Source of the DNA: an uncultured Bacteroidia bacterium
Lineage (GTDB): Bacteria > Bacteroidota > Bacteroidia > J057 > CALLMJ01
Assembly: GCA_938006875.1 (NCBI GenBank)
Contig: CALLMJ010000050.1
Coordinates: forward strand, 1 to 40,920
DNA length: 40,920 bases
Direction of reading: 5' to 3'
Of the stretch, positions 19,136-28,636 are shown one piece after another; the first letter of the stretch is position 1, and each line of letters opens with the position of its first letter. The notes under the pieces are model-generated. The model was not told where the DNA came from, made no database searches, and worked only from the letters and a program-made list of their open reading frames with translations. The position numbers and the translations under genes were made by a program.

Positions 19136-22100
19136 ATGTTCAAAATGACAATCAAAAATTGTATGAAAAACAATACTTTACTTTTTTTGTATTTTCTTGC
19201 TTTTCAATTTATAAACACGAATGTTAAAGGACAGTTAGTTCATTTAGGAGCTTCAGGAGGAACTCAGACTCATGGAACTTCCGCTGCTGGACCTATTAAT
19301 ATTTTTTATGAAAGTTTACATACTCAATTTATTTATACACAATCTGAGTTTTTAGCAGCTGGGATAAGTGGTGGTCAGGATATTACAGAGCTAGGTTTTT
19401 ATATAGTTTCTCCTCCCAATGTGCCTTTAAATGGTTACACTATCAAATTAAAAAATACAACATCCAATAGTACAGCTGTTTATGATGGTGTTGGGTTGAC
19501 TACCGTTTATTTTAATACTTCTTATTCGCCTGTTCCGGGAGGTTTTCAAATGTTAACATTATCCACACCTTTTACTTACACAGGTCAAAATTTATTAGTT
19601 GATGTTTGTTTTGCTCCTTCAGTTCCTTGGTCTAGTACTGGTGTTGTAAGGACCTATAACGCAACAAATTTAATGCACTATATTAGACAAGACGGCAATA
19701 ATACTTGCTCTATAAACACCACAACCAGCACAACCTATAAACCACAAATCCAATTTTTATTTACTAATCCTCTTCCTATGACATATGATTCTCTATCCGT
19801 AAATCATCCTTCTACATTGCCCGTATTCATAGGAACTTCAAATGCTCAAATATTAAATTTTAAAGTCCATACTACAGGTGGGTTAAGTCCGTTAAGTGCT
19901 ACACAATTTAATTTGAATATGACAGGGACCACCAATCCTACAACAGATATTTTAAATGCTAAATTATACTATACTGGCGGTTCAAACACTTTTTCTACTG
20001 CTCAACAAGTAGGTTCAACGATTATCAGTCCAACTGGCTCATTAACTTTCAATGATAATATTACATTAAGCCCTGGTCAAGCTAATTTTTGGTTAGTCTA
20101 TGATATTTCTGCAAGTGCAACACCTAGCAATTTTATTGATGCCCAGTTGGTAAATGTAGTAGTAGATGGAATCCCTAGAATACCTTCAAACGGTAATCCA
20201 GCAGGTTCAAGACAAATCGTAGATCCTTATGCAAATATACCATTTTTTGAAGGATTTGAAGGTACATGGATTGATGGTGCCGCTGTTCGTGATTTACCCT
20301 CAGTATTTTGGGTAAATACCCCAGCAACGACTGATAGTTCATGGAGAAGAAGTGATGACGGTGCATCAGCAAACTGGACTTCCCCTAATCTCGGAGCATA
20401 TTCTCCAACAGGTTCCAATGCTGCAGGTGGTTCTTCCCAACATTCAGCAAGATTCCATACTTATTTTTCCAGTACTAATTCAAGAGGTAGATTAGATTTA
20501 TATTTAAATTTTTCACCCGTTGGAAATAAACTTTTAAATTTTGATTATATCAATACATCAGGTTCAGACAATTTAACTATTCGTTTATCTACTGACGGAG
20601 GAGCAACTTTCCCAACTGTAATTGGTACTTATAATACTACATCTTCTTGGCAAAGATTTGAAAATATTCCTTTAGGAAGTTCAACTTCACCAACTTGTGT
20701 TCTAAGATTTGAAGCGAGAAGTGATTTTGGTGTTACAGATATTGGTTTAGATAACGTAAGAGTAAGAATACCAAGTCCTAATGATATTCAAATGGTTTCT
20801 ATGTCATCGCCTACCAGTGGTTGTAGTTTAGGAAACGAAGCTATCACGGTTTTAATTCGTAATATTGGTACAGTTACTCAAACTGGTTTTAATGTAGGTT
20901 ATTTATTAAATGGAGTACCCTATATCGAAAATGTAGGTACCTTTTTTGTCAATCCAGGGCAAACAAAAGCTTATACTTTTACTACTTTGGCCAATTTATC
21001 AGTACCTCAAACCTATGAAATTCGTCCTTTTACAGATTTATTCAACGATGGGGATAGAACCAATGATACCCTATCCTCTCAATTTGTTGAATCCAAACCT
21101 ACTGTTGTAAGCTATCCTTATGTACAAGATTTTGAATTAGGACAAGGTGGTTGGGTATCTGGAGGAACCAATAATACTTGGGCTTATGGAACGCCCGCTA
21201 AACCTACTATCAATACAGCCTCATCTGGAACAAAATGCTGGGTAAATGGAGGTTTAACGGGTTCTTCTTATGCTTCTAGTGAAAATTCTTTTGTTTTGGG
21301 TCCATGTTTTAATTTCTCAACTCTACAAAATCCTGTTATAAGTTTGAGAATTAACTATGTAACTGAAAATAACTGGGACGGTGTTGTTTTACAATCTTCT
21401 ATTAATGGAGGCACAACTTGGCAAAGAGTAGGAAACCTTGGGGACCCCGGTAATTGGTATAATAATGGTTCAATAATTGGAAATCCCGGTGGGCAAAGTA
21501 TTGGATGGTCTGGTAATTCTAACGGCTGGATTTCTGCAAGAAACAAATTAGCGGGTTTAGCTGGGCAACCCAATGTATTATTGAGGTTTGCTTTTGCTTC
21601 CGACGCATCAGTAAATTTAGAAGGTTTCGCTTTTGATGATGTAGTTATTCAAGAAGGACCTATTTTGAATCTTGCTTCTCCCTTAGTTCTTTGCTCCGGT
21701 GATACACTGACCTTAGATGCTGGCCCAGGTTGGAGTAATTATTTATGGTCAACTAATGAAAATACAAGAAGCATCAAAGTAACCAATCCTGGTTTTTATT
21801 TGGTTAGAGTTACAGACCAATTTGGTTTTACGGCTCAAGATACAATTGAAGTTTTAGGAAATGTTTTACAATTAGATTTGGGAACTAATCTGTTCCGTTG
21901 CCCTGGTGATACAGCAACTTTCACTTCAAATGTTTATGGAAATGTAAGTTATTTATGGAGTACAGGTGATACAACATCTTCAATTACTGTAAATCAAGCA
22001 GGCACATATAGCCTACAAATAACCGATGAATTTGGTTGTATTAAAAGAGATACCGTTGAATTATTAAATTTTGTAACGCCTAACTTTATTTTAGGAAATG

Positions 22101-23230
22101 ATACCAGTTTTTGTGCCGGTGGATATATTGAATTAAATGCAAATGCAAATTTATCGGGTTCAAGCTATTTATGGAATAATGGCGCTACCTCTCCAAGATT
22201 AGTGGTTACCGCTCCCGGAAGCTATTCTGTAATTGTAACTTCTCCTAATGGTTGCACAGCAACTGATACTATCAATGTAAATTTATTATATCAGCCATCT
22301 GTAAACTTAGGTCCTGATGTTACTTTATGCCAGTCTAATTCTTTAGTTTTGAATGCTTTCAATCCCAATTGTACTTATTTATGGAATACTGGAGATACTA
22401 CTGCTTCAATAACCGTAACACAACCTGGTAGTTATTCAGTGTTAGTTACTGGACCTAGCGGTTGTACAGCTAGTGATACTTTGATATTCTCAAACTTTAA
22501 TGCTTCAAGTGTTGATATTGGACAACCTATTGTAAGTTGCGGAAGTACTGTTTTATCTATTCAAAATCCTCAACCAGGAGTTAATTATTTATGGTCAACA
22601 GGTGCAACAGGTGCAACTGCTCTAATCACACAATCTGGAAAAGTGATAGTTCAGGCAACATCTTCTGATGGTTGTATCGCTTACGATACTACTGACGTAA
22701 CAATTTATCCCGAAGTAAATGCTAACATTGGGGGTTTAGATACTATGTATGTCAATGTACCTGCTCAACTCGTTGATGCATCTTTCCCTAATCCAACTTC
22801 TTGGTCTTGGTCAATTAGCGATGGAGGTTCTTATAACATTCAAAACCCTATCCATACTTTTACTTCTGAAGGTACTTTCAGTATTACTTTAGTGGTTGGA
22901 AATGGCTTTTGTTCAGATACAAGTTATAAAACAGTGTATGTTGTCAAAGAACCTGAAGTAAGTAAAGAAAATTGGAAATCACTACAAAACCTTATTGTAT
23001 ATCCTAATCCAAACAATGGACAATTTACCCTTTTAGCTGATTTTACTCAAAGTAATAATGTACAATTAGAATTGTTTAATGCAATTGGACAAAAAGTTTA
23101 TAATCAAGAAATTGGAGAAGTTATGAATCTTAAATCTAATATTGAAGTACAAAATCTATCTTCTGGCGTATATCATCTAAAACTCAGTTCCAAAGATGGA
23201 TATGCAATCGTAAAACTCTTTATCCACTGA
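19136..23230 (+). CDS. Large T9SS-exported repeat protein, adhesin-like
   Basis: A 1364-residue exported protein. A signal peptide (about 1-32) is followed by beta-rich modules. Two lectin-like/MAM-like blocks are visible, 'FFEGFEGTWIDG' from about 375 and 'YVQDFELGQGGWVSGG' from about 660. Five related repeats of about 70 residues run from about 843 to 1190; core pattern 'C.GDT..L......YLWSTGDTTSSITV..AGTYSL.ITD.FGC...DT'. A PKD-like domain (about 1195-1270) and a type A T9SS sorting domain ('YPNPNNGQFTL..IGQKVYN..LSSGVYHLKL', about 1285-1364) follow. The sorting domain predicts export across the outer membrane and surface attachment or release. The first repeat lacks the second Cys the others have. 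Function is probably adhesion or extracellular binding; no enzyme active site was recognised. Confidence 0.88.
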   Translation: MFKMTIKNCMKNNTLLFLYFLAFQFINTNVKGQLVHLGASGGTQTHGTSAAGPINIFYESLHTQFIYTQSEFLAAGISGGQDITELGFYIVSPPNVPLNGYTIKLKNTTSNSTAVYDGVGLTTVYFNTSYSPVPGGFQMLTLSTPFTYTGQNLLVDVCFAPSVPWSSTGVVRTYNATNLMHYIRQDGNNTCSINTTTSTTYKPQIQFLFTNPLPMTYDSLSVNHPSTLPVFIGTSNAQILNFKVHTTGGLSPLSATQFNLNMTGTTNPTTDILNAKLYYTGGSNTFSTAQQVGSTIISPTGSLTFNDNITLSPGQANFWLVYDISASATPSNFIDAQLVNVVVDGIPRIPSNGNPAGSRQIVDPYANIPFFEGFEGTWIDGAAVRDLPSVFWVNTPATTDSSWRRSDDGASANWTSPNLGAYSPTGSNAAGGSSQHSARFHTYFSSTNSRGRLDLYLNFSPVGNKLLNFDYINTSGSDNLTIRLSTDGGATFPTVIGTYNTTSSWQRFENIPLGSSTSPTCVLRFEARSDFGVTDIGLDNVRVRIPSPNDIQMVSMSSPTSGCSLGNEAITVLIRNIGTVTQTGFNVGYLLNGVPYIENVGTFFVNPGQTKAYTFTTLANLSVPQTYEIRPFTDLFNDGDRTNDTLSSQFVESKPTVVSYPYVQDFELGQGGWVSGGTNNTWAYGTPAKPTINTASSGTKCWVNGGLTGSSYASSENSFVLGPCFNFSTLQNPVISLRINYVTENNWDGVVLQSSINGGTTWQRVGNLGDPGNWYNNGSIIGNPGGQSIGWSGNSNGWISARNKLAGLAGQPNVLLRFAFASDASVNLEGFAFDDVVIQEGPILNLASPLVLCSGDTLTLDAGPGWSNYLWSTNENTRSIKVTNPGFYLVRVTDQFGFTAQDTIEVLGNVLQLDLGTNLFRCPGDTATFTSNVYGNVSYLWSTGDTTSSITVNQAGTYSLQITDEFGCIKRDTVELLNFVTPNFILGNDTSFCAGGYIELNANANLSGSSYLWNNGATSPRLVVTAPGSYSVIVTSPNGCTATDTINVNLLYQPSVNLGPDVTLCQSNSLVLNAFNPNCTYLWNTGDTTASITVTQPGSYSVLVTGPSGCTASDTLIFSNFNASSVDIGQPIVSCGSTVLSIQNPQPGVNYLWSTGATGATALITQSGKVIVQATSSDGCIAYDTTDVTIYPEVNANIGGLDTMYVNVPAQLVDASFPNPTSWSWSISDGGSYNIQNPIHTFTSEGTFSITLVVGNGFCSDTSYKTVYVVKEPEVSKENWKSLQNLIVYPNPNNGQFTLLADFTQSNNVQLELFNAIGQKVYNQEIGEVMNLKSNIEVQNLSSGVYHLKLSSKDGYAIVKLFIH

Positions 23231-23252
23231 CGATATTCAAAATTTAATTACC

Positions 23253-23282
23253 AAAAGAGCTGTTCTAATAGACAGCTCTTTT
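23253..23282 (+). terminator. Terminator between convergent genes
   Basis: An 11-bp stem (AAAAGAGCTGT / ACAGCTCTTTT) with an 8-base loop, 22 bases after the T9SS cargo stop. Its 3' arm ends in four T residues for the plus strand. The A run on the other side could let it also serve the convergent mfd gene. Confidence 0.8.
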
Positions 23283-23344
23283 AATTTAGTTTTTTGAGAG
23301 AATTTACAAATAAAGTGAAAGGGTAAACAAATAGAAAAAAAATA

Positions 23345-26300
23345 TTAACGTTCCTGAAAACTAACCTCATGAGATTTTTCTAATTTTTTTTCAACGAATT
23401 TCCATAAAACTGACATTTTAAACCAAGCCTGCTTGTAAGTTTTTAGGTTTGTACTCTCTAACCAAGTTTTACCGTCTTGCCTTTTCATAGTAAAATCATA
23501 TTGATGAGGAATAAAATCGAGAATAGCTTGAAAAACAGGAGTTTGGAAATAATGCGATTGACTATTAGAGGGAAAAAAAGCTTTCAATTTTGAATTTTTG
23601 ATGGTTACTTTTTCAAAACCTAAAGAATTAGCTAGCCATCTAAGTCTAACAGCGTCTAATAATGCTAATGTTTGTAAAGGAATTACACTAAATCTATCCA
23701 CCATTTCTCGGGAGAGTTCTTGTAATTCAACTTCATTTTTACATTCGGCAATACGTCTATAAAAAGCTAGTCTTTCAGCAGGATTGGGTATAAAATCTTC
23801 AGGAATGTAAGCAATATCATCACCATCTAACTGAACATCAGAAAGTTTTTTTTCTTTATTTTTGAAGATATCTTCTTGGAAGATGTCAGCGAAGTGCTCT
23901 TCTTTGAGTTCATAAATAGCTTCTTCTAAAATTTGGTGGTAGGTATCATATCCAATTTCGTTAATAAAACCGGATTGTTCTTTACCTAATAAGTCACCAG
24001 CACCGCGTATGTCCATATCTTTTAAAGATATTTGAAAACCTGCACCAAGATGATGAAATTCTTCAATTGCATGTAATCGTTTCATAGCATCAGTAGGCAA
24101 AACGGATAAAGGCGGAGCTAATAAATAACAAAATGCTTTTCTGTTAGAACGCCCTACTCTACCACGCATTTGATGCAAATCACTTAATCCATAATTATGA
24201 GCTTCATTAATGATGATAGTATTGGCGTTAGGAATATCAATACCGGATTCAACGATAGTAGTGGATACTAAAACATTATATTGCCCGCGTATAAATCCAG
24301 ACATTACTTTTTCCATATAATCTTCTTTAACTTGTCCATGTAAACAAACCACTCTTGCTTCAGGAACTAATTCCATAATCATAGAACCGATAGATTCTAA
24401 TTCTGCAATTCTATTATGAATAAAAAAAACTTGACCTCCACGATAAATTTCATAAGCTACCGCATCACGAATAATTTCTTTTGAATATCGGTGCAGAATG
24501 GTATCAACAGGTAAGCGATTGGGAGGAGGGGTTTGGATAATGGTCATATCACGAACACCCATAAGGCTAAATTGTAAGGTCCGAGGGATAGGAGTTGCTG
24601 TTAAGGTAAGAGTATCTACATTAGACTTTTTTAAACGCAGTTTTTCTTTTGCGGCAACTCCAAAACGTTGTTCTTCATCAATAATTAGTAAGCCTAAATC
24701 ATTAAATTCAACATCATCAGAAATCAAGCGGTGGGTACCAATAATAATATCAATTTGTCCATCTTTCAATCGTTTTAAAGTATCTTTAATTTCTTTTTGG
24801 GTTTTAAAGCGGTTTAAAAAATCAATTTTTAAAGGAAATTTATCTAATCTATCGGTGAAGGTTTTATAGTGTTGAAGGGTTAAAATAGTAGTGGGAGCCA
24901 AAATAGCAACCTGTTTTCCGTTACAAGCAGCTTTAAAAGCGGCACGAATGGCTACTTCTGTTTTTCCAAATCCAACATCACCACAAACCAATCTATCCAT
25001 GGGAGCTTGTGATTCCATATCTTTATTAATATCATCAAAAGCTTTTTCTTGATCCGGAGTAGGTTCATAAGGAAATGATGCTTCTAACTCTTGCATCAAA
25101 TAATTATTTGCGGAAAATGCAAAACCTTTTGAGGCTTTTCTTTTTGCATATAATTGAATAATATCAAAAGCTAATTCTTTAACTCGTTTTTTTACTTTAG
25201 ATTTTTTTTGTAGCCATTCTGATGAACCTAATTTGCTTAAACTTGGAACTGCTCCGTTTTTATCTGAATATTTAGAAATTTTATGTAATTGACTAACAAA
25301 TTCATACATAATACTGCCTCCTTTGAAAATCAATTTTACCATCTCATTTTCATTATCTCCCAACTTAACCAAATGCAAACCTCCATATTGAGCAATCCCA
25401 AAGTCACGATGAGTTACATAATCCCCAGGTTTTAAATTCGTTAATTCTTTTAATAAGTTTGAAGTATTTTTTAAGGATTTAAAAGGCGGTTGGTATTTGA
25501 AATATCGGTCAAAAATTTGATGATCCGTAAAGACACTAATTCCCAAATTAGGCATTTCAAAACCTTCAAAAAAATTAAAATGAACATCCGTAAATTTTAA
25601 TTTAGGTTCAATTTGATGAAAAATATCTTTTAAACGCTTTAATTGTTTATCATCAGCAAGTATATAGTTAGTAATTTGGTTTTCTTGGTTTTTCATTAAA
25701 TGAGAAGTAAGCATTTGAAAATCCTTTTTAAAATTGGGTTGTGGCTGAGATTCAAAATCAATAATATCTGCGGAGTTAGGTTGAAATTTGCCAAAATAAA
25801 TTATTGAATAGTTTTTTATCTGATTTTCAAGCATTTCTGATTTTAAGTATAGTTTATCAGGAATGGAAATAGGGCTTCCACCACCAGAATTTTTTTGACT
25901 ATCTAAATAAATTTTTTCTGCTTTTTCATAGAGTTTATTCAAATTTGCAATTAAGTGTTCTTGATCTTCTAACCAAATTAGAGTATTTTCACCTAAATAT
26001 TCTAAAATGCTGATTCTCTTCTCTTCTGTAGAAATTTTTTCTGTATTAGGAATTAAATTTACAAAAGGTAATTCATGATTAGTCATTTGGGAATCCAAAT
26101 CAAAGTATTTAATAGACTGAATAATATCCCCATCAAATAAAATGCGAATGGGTTGTGCATAAGCAAAAGAATAAAAGTCTATGATGCAACCTCTTTGTGC
26201 ATACTCTCCCGGTTCAGAAACTTCAAATGATGAAGTAAAATGGTATTCATGTAAAATTTCAATTAAAAATTTCATTCCTAATTTTTCACCAGAACGAATT

Positions 26301-26749
26301 TTTATGCTGTTTTTAGATAAATCTTTAGATTGAACCACTAAATCAAAAAGAGCTTCAGAATAAGTAATTAAAAGAAAAGGTTCTTTGGAATTTTCTTGTT
26401 GAAAATAATGTAATTGAGTTAAAACCTCAGTTCTTCTAAGAACATTTGCATTATCAATCTCTTCTATTTCATAAGGACGTTTGAAAGTAGCAGGAAAATA
26501 ATATAAATGATATTGAAATTGAATTTCATTGAGCCTTCTAAGTTCATCAAATAAATAGAACGCTTTTTCTTTATCCGAGCAAATGATTATATGTTTTGAA
26601 AATTCCTTATTTTGACTTTTAAGATATAGCAGTAAACTTAATTGGGAACCTATAAGGTTCTTGCAATAAATTGTTTTTTTTGAAGCATCAAGAAACTTTT
26701 GGATAGGTTCTAACTTTTTAAAATTGTTGATAAATTGATGAATATCCAC
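23345..26749 (-). CDS. mfd: Transcription-repair coupling factor
   Basis: DNA translocase that removes stalled RNA polymerase at lesions and recruits UvrA. It has 1134 residues, full length. In order: UvrB-like domains (about 1-330), CarD-like RNA polymerase-interacting domain ('LKPGDYVTHRDFGIAQYGG', about 440-540), RecG-like helicase with Walker A 'CGDVGFGKTEVA' (about 595), 'IDEEQRFGV', 'TLTATPIPRTLQ', and helicase C motifs 'STTIVESGIDIPNANTII' and 'HQMRGRVGRSNRKA', then the TRCF C-terminal domain. The start is GTG at 26747-26749. A TAAATTTG box ends 4 bases before it, which supports this start and suggests a leaderless message. Confidence 0.96.
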   Translation of the reverse strand: MDIHQFINNFKKLEPIQKFLDASKKTIYCKNLIGSQLSLLLYLKSQNKEFSKHIIICSDKEKAFYLFDELRRLNEIQFQYHLYYFPATFKRPYEIEEIDNANVLRRTEVLTQLHYFQQENSKEPFLLITYSEALFDLVVQSKDLSKNSIKIRSGEKLGMKFLIEILHEYHFTSSFEVSEPGEYAQRGCIIDFYSFAYAQPIRILFDGDIIQSIKYFDLDSQMTNHELPFVNLIPNTEKISTEEKRISILEYLGENTLIWLEDQEHLIANLNKLYEKAEKIYLDSQKNSGGGSPISIPDKLYLKSEMLENQIKNYSIIYFGKFQPNSADIIDFESQPQPNFKKDFQMLTSHLMKNQENQITNYILADDKQLKRLKDIFHQIEPKLKFTDVHFNFFEGFEMPNLGISVFTDHQIFDRYFKYQPPFKSLKNTSNLLKELTNLKPGDYVTHRDFGIAQYGGLHLVKLGDNENEMVKLIFKGGSIMYEFVSQLHKISKYSDKNGAVPSLSKLGSSEWLQKKSKVKKRVKELAFDIIQLYAKRKASKGFAFSANNYLMQELEASFPYEPTPDQEKAFDDINKDMESQAPMDRLVCGDVGFGKTEVAIRAAFKAACNGKQVAILAPTTILTLQHYKTFTDRLDKFPLKIDFLNRFKTQKEIKDTLKRLKDGQIDIIIGTHRLISDDVEFNDLGLLIIDEEQRFGVAAKEKLRLKKSNVDTLTLTATPIPRTLQFSLMGVRDMTIIQTPPPNRLPVDTILHRYSKEIIRDAVAYEIYRGGQVFFIHNRIAELESIGSMIMELVPEARVVCLHGQVKEDYMEKVMSGFIRGQYNVLVSTTIVESGIDIPNANTIIINEAHNYGLSDLHQMRGRVGRSNRKAFCYLLAPPLSVLPTDAMKRLHAIEEFHHLGAGFQISLKDMDIRGAGDLLGKEQSGFINEIGYDTYHQILEEAIYELKEEHFADIFQEDIFKNKEKKLSDVQLDGDDIAYIPEDFIPNPAERLAFYRRIAECKNEVELQELSREMVDRFSVIPLQTLALLDAVRLRWLANSLGFEKVTIKNSKLKAFFPSNSQSHYFQTPVFQAILDFIPHQYDFTMKRQDGKTWLESTNLKTYKQAWFKMSVLWKFVEKKLEKSHEVSFQER

Positions 26750-26753
26750 GATA

Positions 26754-26761
26754 CAAATTTA
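26754..26761 (-). promoter_or_regulatory. -7 box ending 4 bases before the mfd GTG
   Basis: The minus strand reads TAAATTTG, TATC, GTG. Exact consensus match with the same 4-base spacing to the start codon as the SDR and lhgO genes. Confidence 0.6.
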
Positions 26762-26850
26762 CGATAAAAAACTGAATAAGTAATACAATTTGAGCAGGAA
26801 AGGTTCAAAGAATAAAGTTTTGGGAAAAAGAGCAAGATGGATTTCAAAAA

Positions 26851-26925
26851 GCGTGAGGTTTGCGAAGGGCACAATTCGATAATACTCGTACCAGCCCGAC
26901 CAGCAGCGAAGCAAGAGGCACGCCC
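26851..26925 (+). repeat. GC-rich intergenic repeat with inverted ends
   Basis: The element opens GCGTGAGGTTTGCGAAGGGC, contains AGCCCGACCA at 26893-26902 and closes with GGCACGCCC. GCGTG and CACGC form short inverted ends. It is much richer in G and C than its surroundings. The first half recurs at 13263. AGCCCGACCA recurs inverted at 33842-33851. I recall similar GCGTGAGG..AGCCCGACCAGCAGCGAAG strings between genes in other Bacteroidota genomes, but cannot verify that here. Confidence 0.6.
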
Positions 26926-26935
26926 AAATTATCCA

Positions 26936-27901
26936 TCAAAAATTTATTATCTCCGATGCCGCTCTTTGAATTCTGTCATTGATTGCTTTACCTAATCCTA
27001 TTTCAGGTAACCATTCTATCACTACATAATCTACATTCCATGTTTCAATTTGCCGTAAAACTTGAAATAAATTCTGTGCCGCTTCTGTTAATGATTTTTG
27101 AGTGGATAAGTGAATTACAGGTTTATCTGTACGGTTTTCCTCAAAATCAATAATTCCCAATTTATCAAAACTGTATAGTTGAAGGTATTTTTCTAAATCG
27201 TTAGTAACAATGAGTTTCTTTTTGGGTGCATAATGCTGTATTAACATGCCCGGTGCTTGAGGTTTGGAAGACGAAACTTTTACTTGATGAATTTTACCCA
27301 CCACTTTTTCCATATCTTCTAATGTAATTCCTCCCAGTCTATAAACCACAATTTCTTCATTTTCAATTCCTACAATGGTTGATTCTAAACCTATTGAACA
27401 GGGTCCACCATCTAAAATCAAAGGAATTTTTCCTTTTAAATTGTGGTAAACATGTTCTGCTGAAGTGGGACTCACATAACCAAAGGGATTGGCACTCGGT
27501 GCAGCTAAGGGATATTCTATATTTTTTAAAAGTTCTAATGTAATTGAATGATTAGGTATTCTGACTGCAACGTACTCACTTCCTGCTGTTACTAAATAAG
27601 GTATAATTTCTTTTTTGGGTAATAAAAATGTTATAGGACCTGGACAAAATACTTCTGCGAGCTTCAATAATTCGCTATCCCATTCTTTCACAAAATCAAA
27701 ACTTTTTTCAAGAGAATAAGTATGAACAATCAAGGGATTGAAGGTAGGTCTATTTTTGACTTCAAATATTTTCACTAAGGCATCTGAATTGTAAGCATTC
27801 GCTGCTAATCCATATACGGTTTCCGTAGGAATAGCAACTACTTCGTTTTGATTCAGTAAATCAATGGCATGCTCAATGGTGTTGGTTATACGCGTTTGCA
27901 T
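26936..27901 (-). CDS. tsaC: Threonylcarbamoyl-AMP synthase, Sua5 type
   Basis: Makes threonylcarbamoyl-AMP from threonine, bicarbonate and ATP, the first step of the t6A37 modification of ANN-decoding tRNAs. The YrdC domain (about 1-205) has 'IPTETVYGLAANA', 'KNRPTFNPLIVH', 'LAAPSANPFGYVSPTSAEHV' and 'DGGPCSIGLESTIVG'. The C-terminal Sua5 domain (about 215-321) with the linker 'APGMLIQHYAPKKKL' makes it the long Sua5 form, 321 residues, not the short TsaC. It sits downstream of the GC-rich repeat's neighbour mfd on the same strand. The partner genes tsaB, tsaD and tsaE are not in the window. Confidence 0.93.
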   Translation of the reverse strand: MQTRITNTIEHAIDLLNQNEVVAIPTETVYGLAANAYNSDALVKIFEVKNRPTFNPLIVHTYSLEKSFDFVKEWDSELLKLAEVFCPGPITFLLPKKEIIPYLVTAGSEYVAVRIPNHSITLELLKNIEYPLAAPSANPFGYVSPTSAEHVYHNLKGKIPLILDGGPCSIGLESTIVGIENEEIVVYRLGGITLEDMEKVVGKIHQVKVSSSKPQAPGMLIQHYAPKKKLIVTNDLEKYLQLYSFDKLGIIDFEENRTDKPVIHLSTQKSLTEAAQNLFQVLRQIETWNVDYVVIEWLPEIGLGKAINDRIQRAASEIINF

Positions 27902-28081
27902 GATAATTAGTATTTATAATCTATTTATCGTCTATTATTTGCTTTTTGTTTGTATCTTCTACTATTCTACTTAACGTCCGCGAAGATTTGGGAAAAGCCT
28001 ATGGCTTTCCATTTTGCAATATTACTATCATATTCGTGAAAAAGAAAAATTTAATAAACTTTTTGGTAAATATTATACAGG

Positions 28082-28204
28082 TCAAATCCTAATCCACATC
28101 AGCATCATGAATATATTTTGGAAATCAAATATTTGAAGAAAGAGGAAGCCTTTAAGAAGTTGTAGGCAAAGGAACAATTGTCGAGGTATAAGAGGAGAGG
28201 ATAA
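28082..28204 (+). pseudogene. Remnant of a PD-(D/E)XK / AAA-ATPase (DUF1703-like) gene
   Basis: Within the 370-base gap 27902-28271, one plus-strand frame reads 'SNPNPHQHHEYILEIKYLKK', 'EEAFKKL', a TAG stop at 28163-28165, then in the same frame 'AKEQLSRYKRRG' and TAA. The 'EYILEIKYLKKEEA..AKEQLSRY' pattern fits the nuclease-fold C-terminus of the AAA-ATPase/PD-(D/E)XK proteins that are often multicopy in Bacteroidota, with the ExK of the active site in 'LEIKYL'. No N-terminal part or start codon is visible. The upstream bases (27970-28080) include an imperfect hairpin GGAAAAGCC/GGCTTTCC but no other coding frame I can name. The family assignment is from pattern recall. Confidence 0.5.
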
Positions 28205-28252
28205 GGGGCTCGCTAAATACATAAAATCTTGCTAAAATCAAAATGAATTTTG

Positions 28253-28260
28253 TATATTTG
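28253..28260 (+). promoter_or_regulatory. -7 box of the NfeD-like gene
   Basis: TATATTTG followed by CAG, exact match, 11 bases before the ATG at 28272. A TTG at 28229-28231 lies 21 bases upstream and could be the -33 element. Confidence 0.6.
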
Positions 28261-28271
28261 CAGAAAAAATT

Positions 28272-28595
28272 ATGTCATACATTGAATTAATTTTTGTTGT
28301 GATTCTTATTTTAGGTTTATTAACCTTTCTGATTGTTTACTTTTTAAAAAAGAAAGATGCTTTAATTTTAAAATCCAAAATGGAAAGTGAAGAAGGTTAT
28401 ACTAGCTTGTCGGGAAATTTAAAAAAAATATTGCATGCAAGAGGAAAAACTTTAACACCTATGAATCCAAGTGGAATAATAGAAATTGAAGGAGTTCGTT
28501 TTGATGCTCAATCCAGAGGAGAATATATTGAACCGGGCAATGAAGTAGAAGTTATTGGTTTTGATAGTGTTACACCGGTTGTAAGATTAGTGTAA
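28272..28595 (+). CDS. NfeD-like membrane protein
   Basis: A 107-residue protein. One N-terminal membrane span (about 4-26) is followed by a charged linker and a C-terminal OB-fold of NfeD type ('LSGNLKKILHARGKTLTPMN', 'GIIEIEGVRFDAQSRGEYIE', 'GNEVEVIGFDSVTPVVRL'). Short NfeD proteins usually pair with an SPFH/flotillin protein to organise membranes. No flotillin gene adjoins it. The only SPFH gene in the window, at 39659, is 11 kb away and of a different type. The start has a consensus -7 box in place. Confidence 0.85.
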   Translation: MSYIELIFVVILILGLLTFLIVYFLKKKDALILKSKMESEEGYTSLSGNLKKILHARGKTLTPMNPSGIIEIEGVRFDAQSRGEYIEPGNEVEVIGFDSVTPVVRLV

Positions 28596-28636
28596 AATTT
28601 AAAACTAAAAAATTAAAAGTTTTGCAATAACTTTTC

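Noticed and set aside
24498-24869. 123-codon plus-strand ORF inside mfd
   Set aside because: Opposite the helicase motifs of mfd; composition reflects the complement of a real gene.
26750-26935. CRISPR-like repeat array
   Set aside because: Only one element is present, with no regularly spaced repeats or cas genes.
28272-28595. NfeD-flotillin operon
   Set aside because: No flotillin gene adjoins; the SPFH protein at 39659 is distant and of another subtype.
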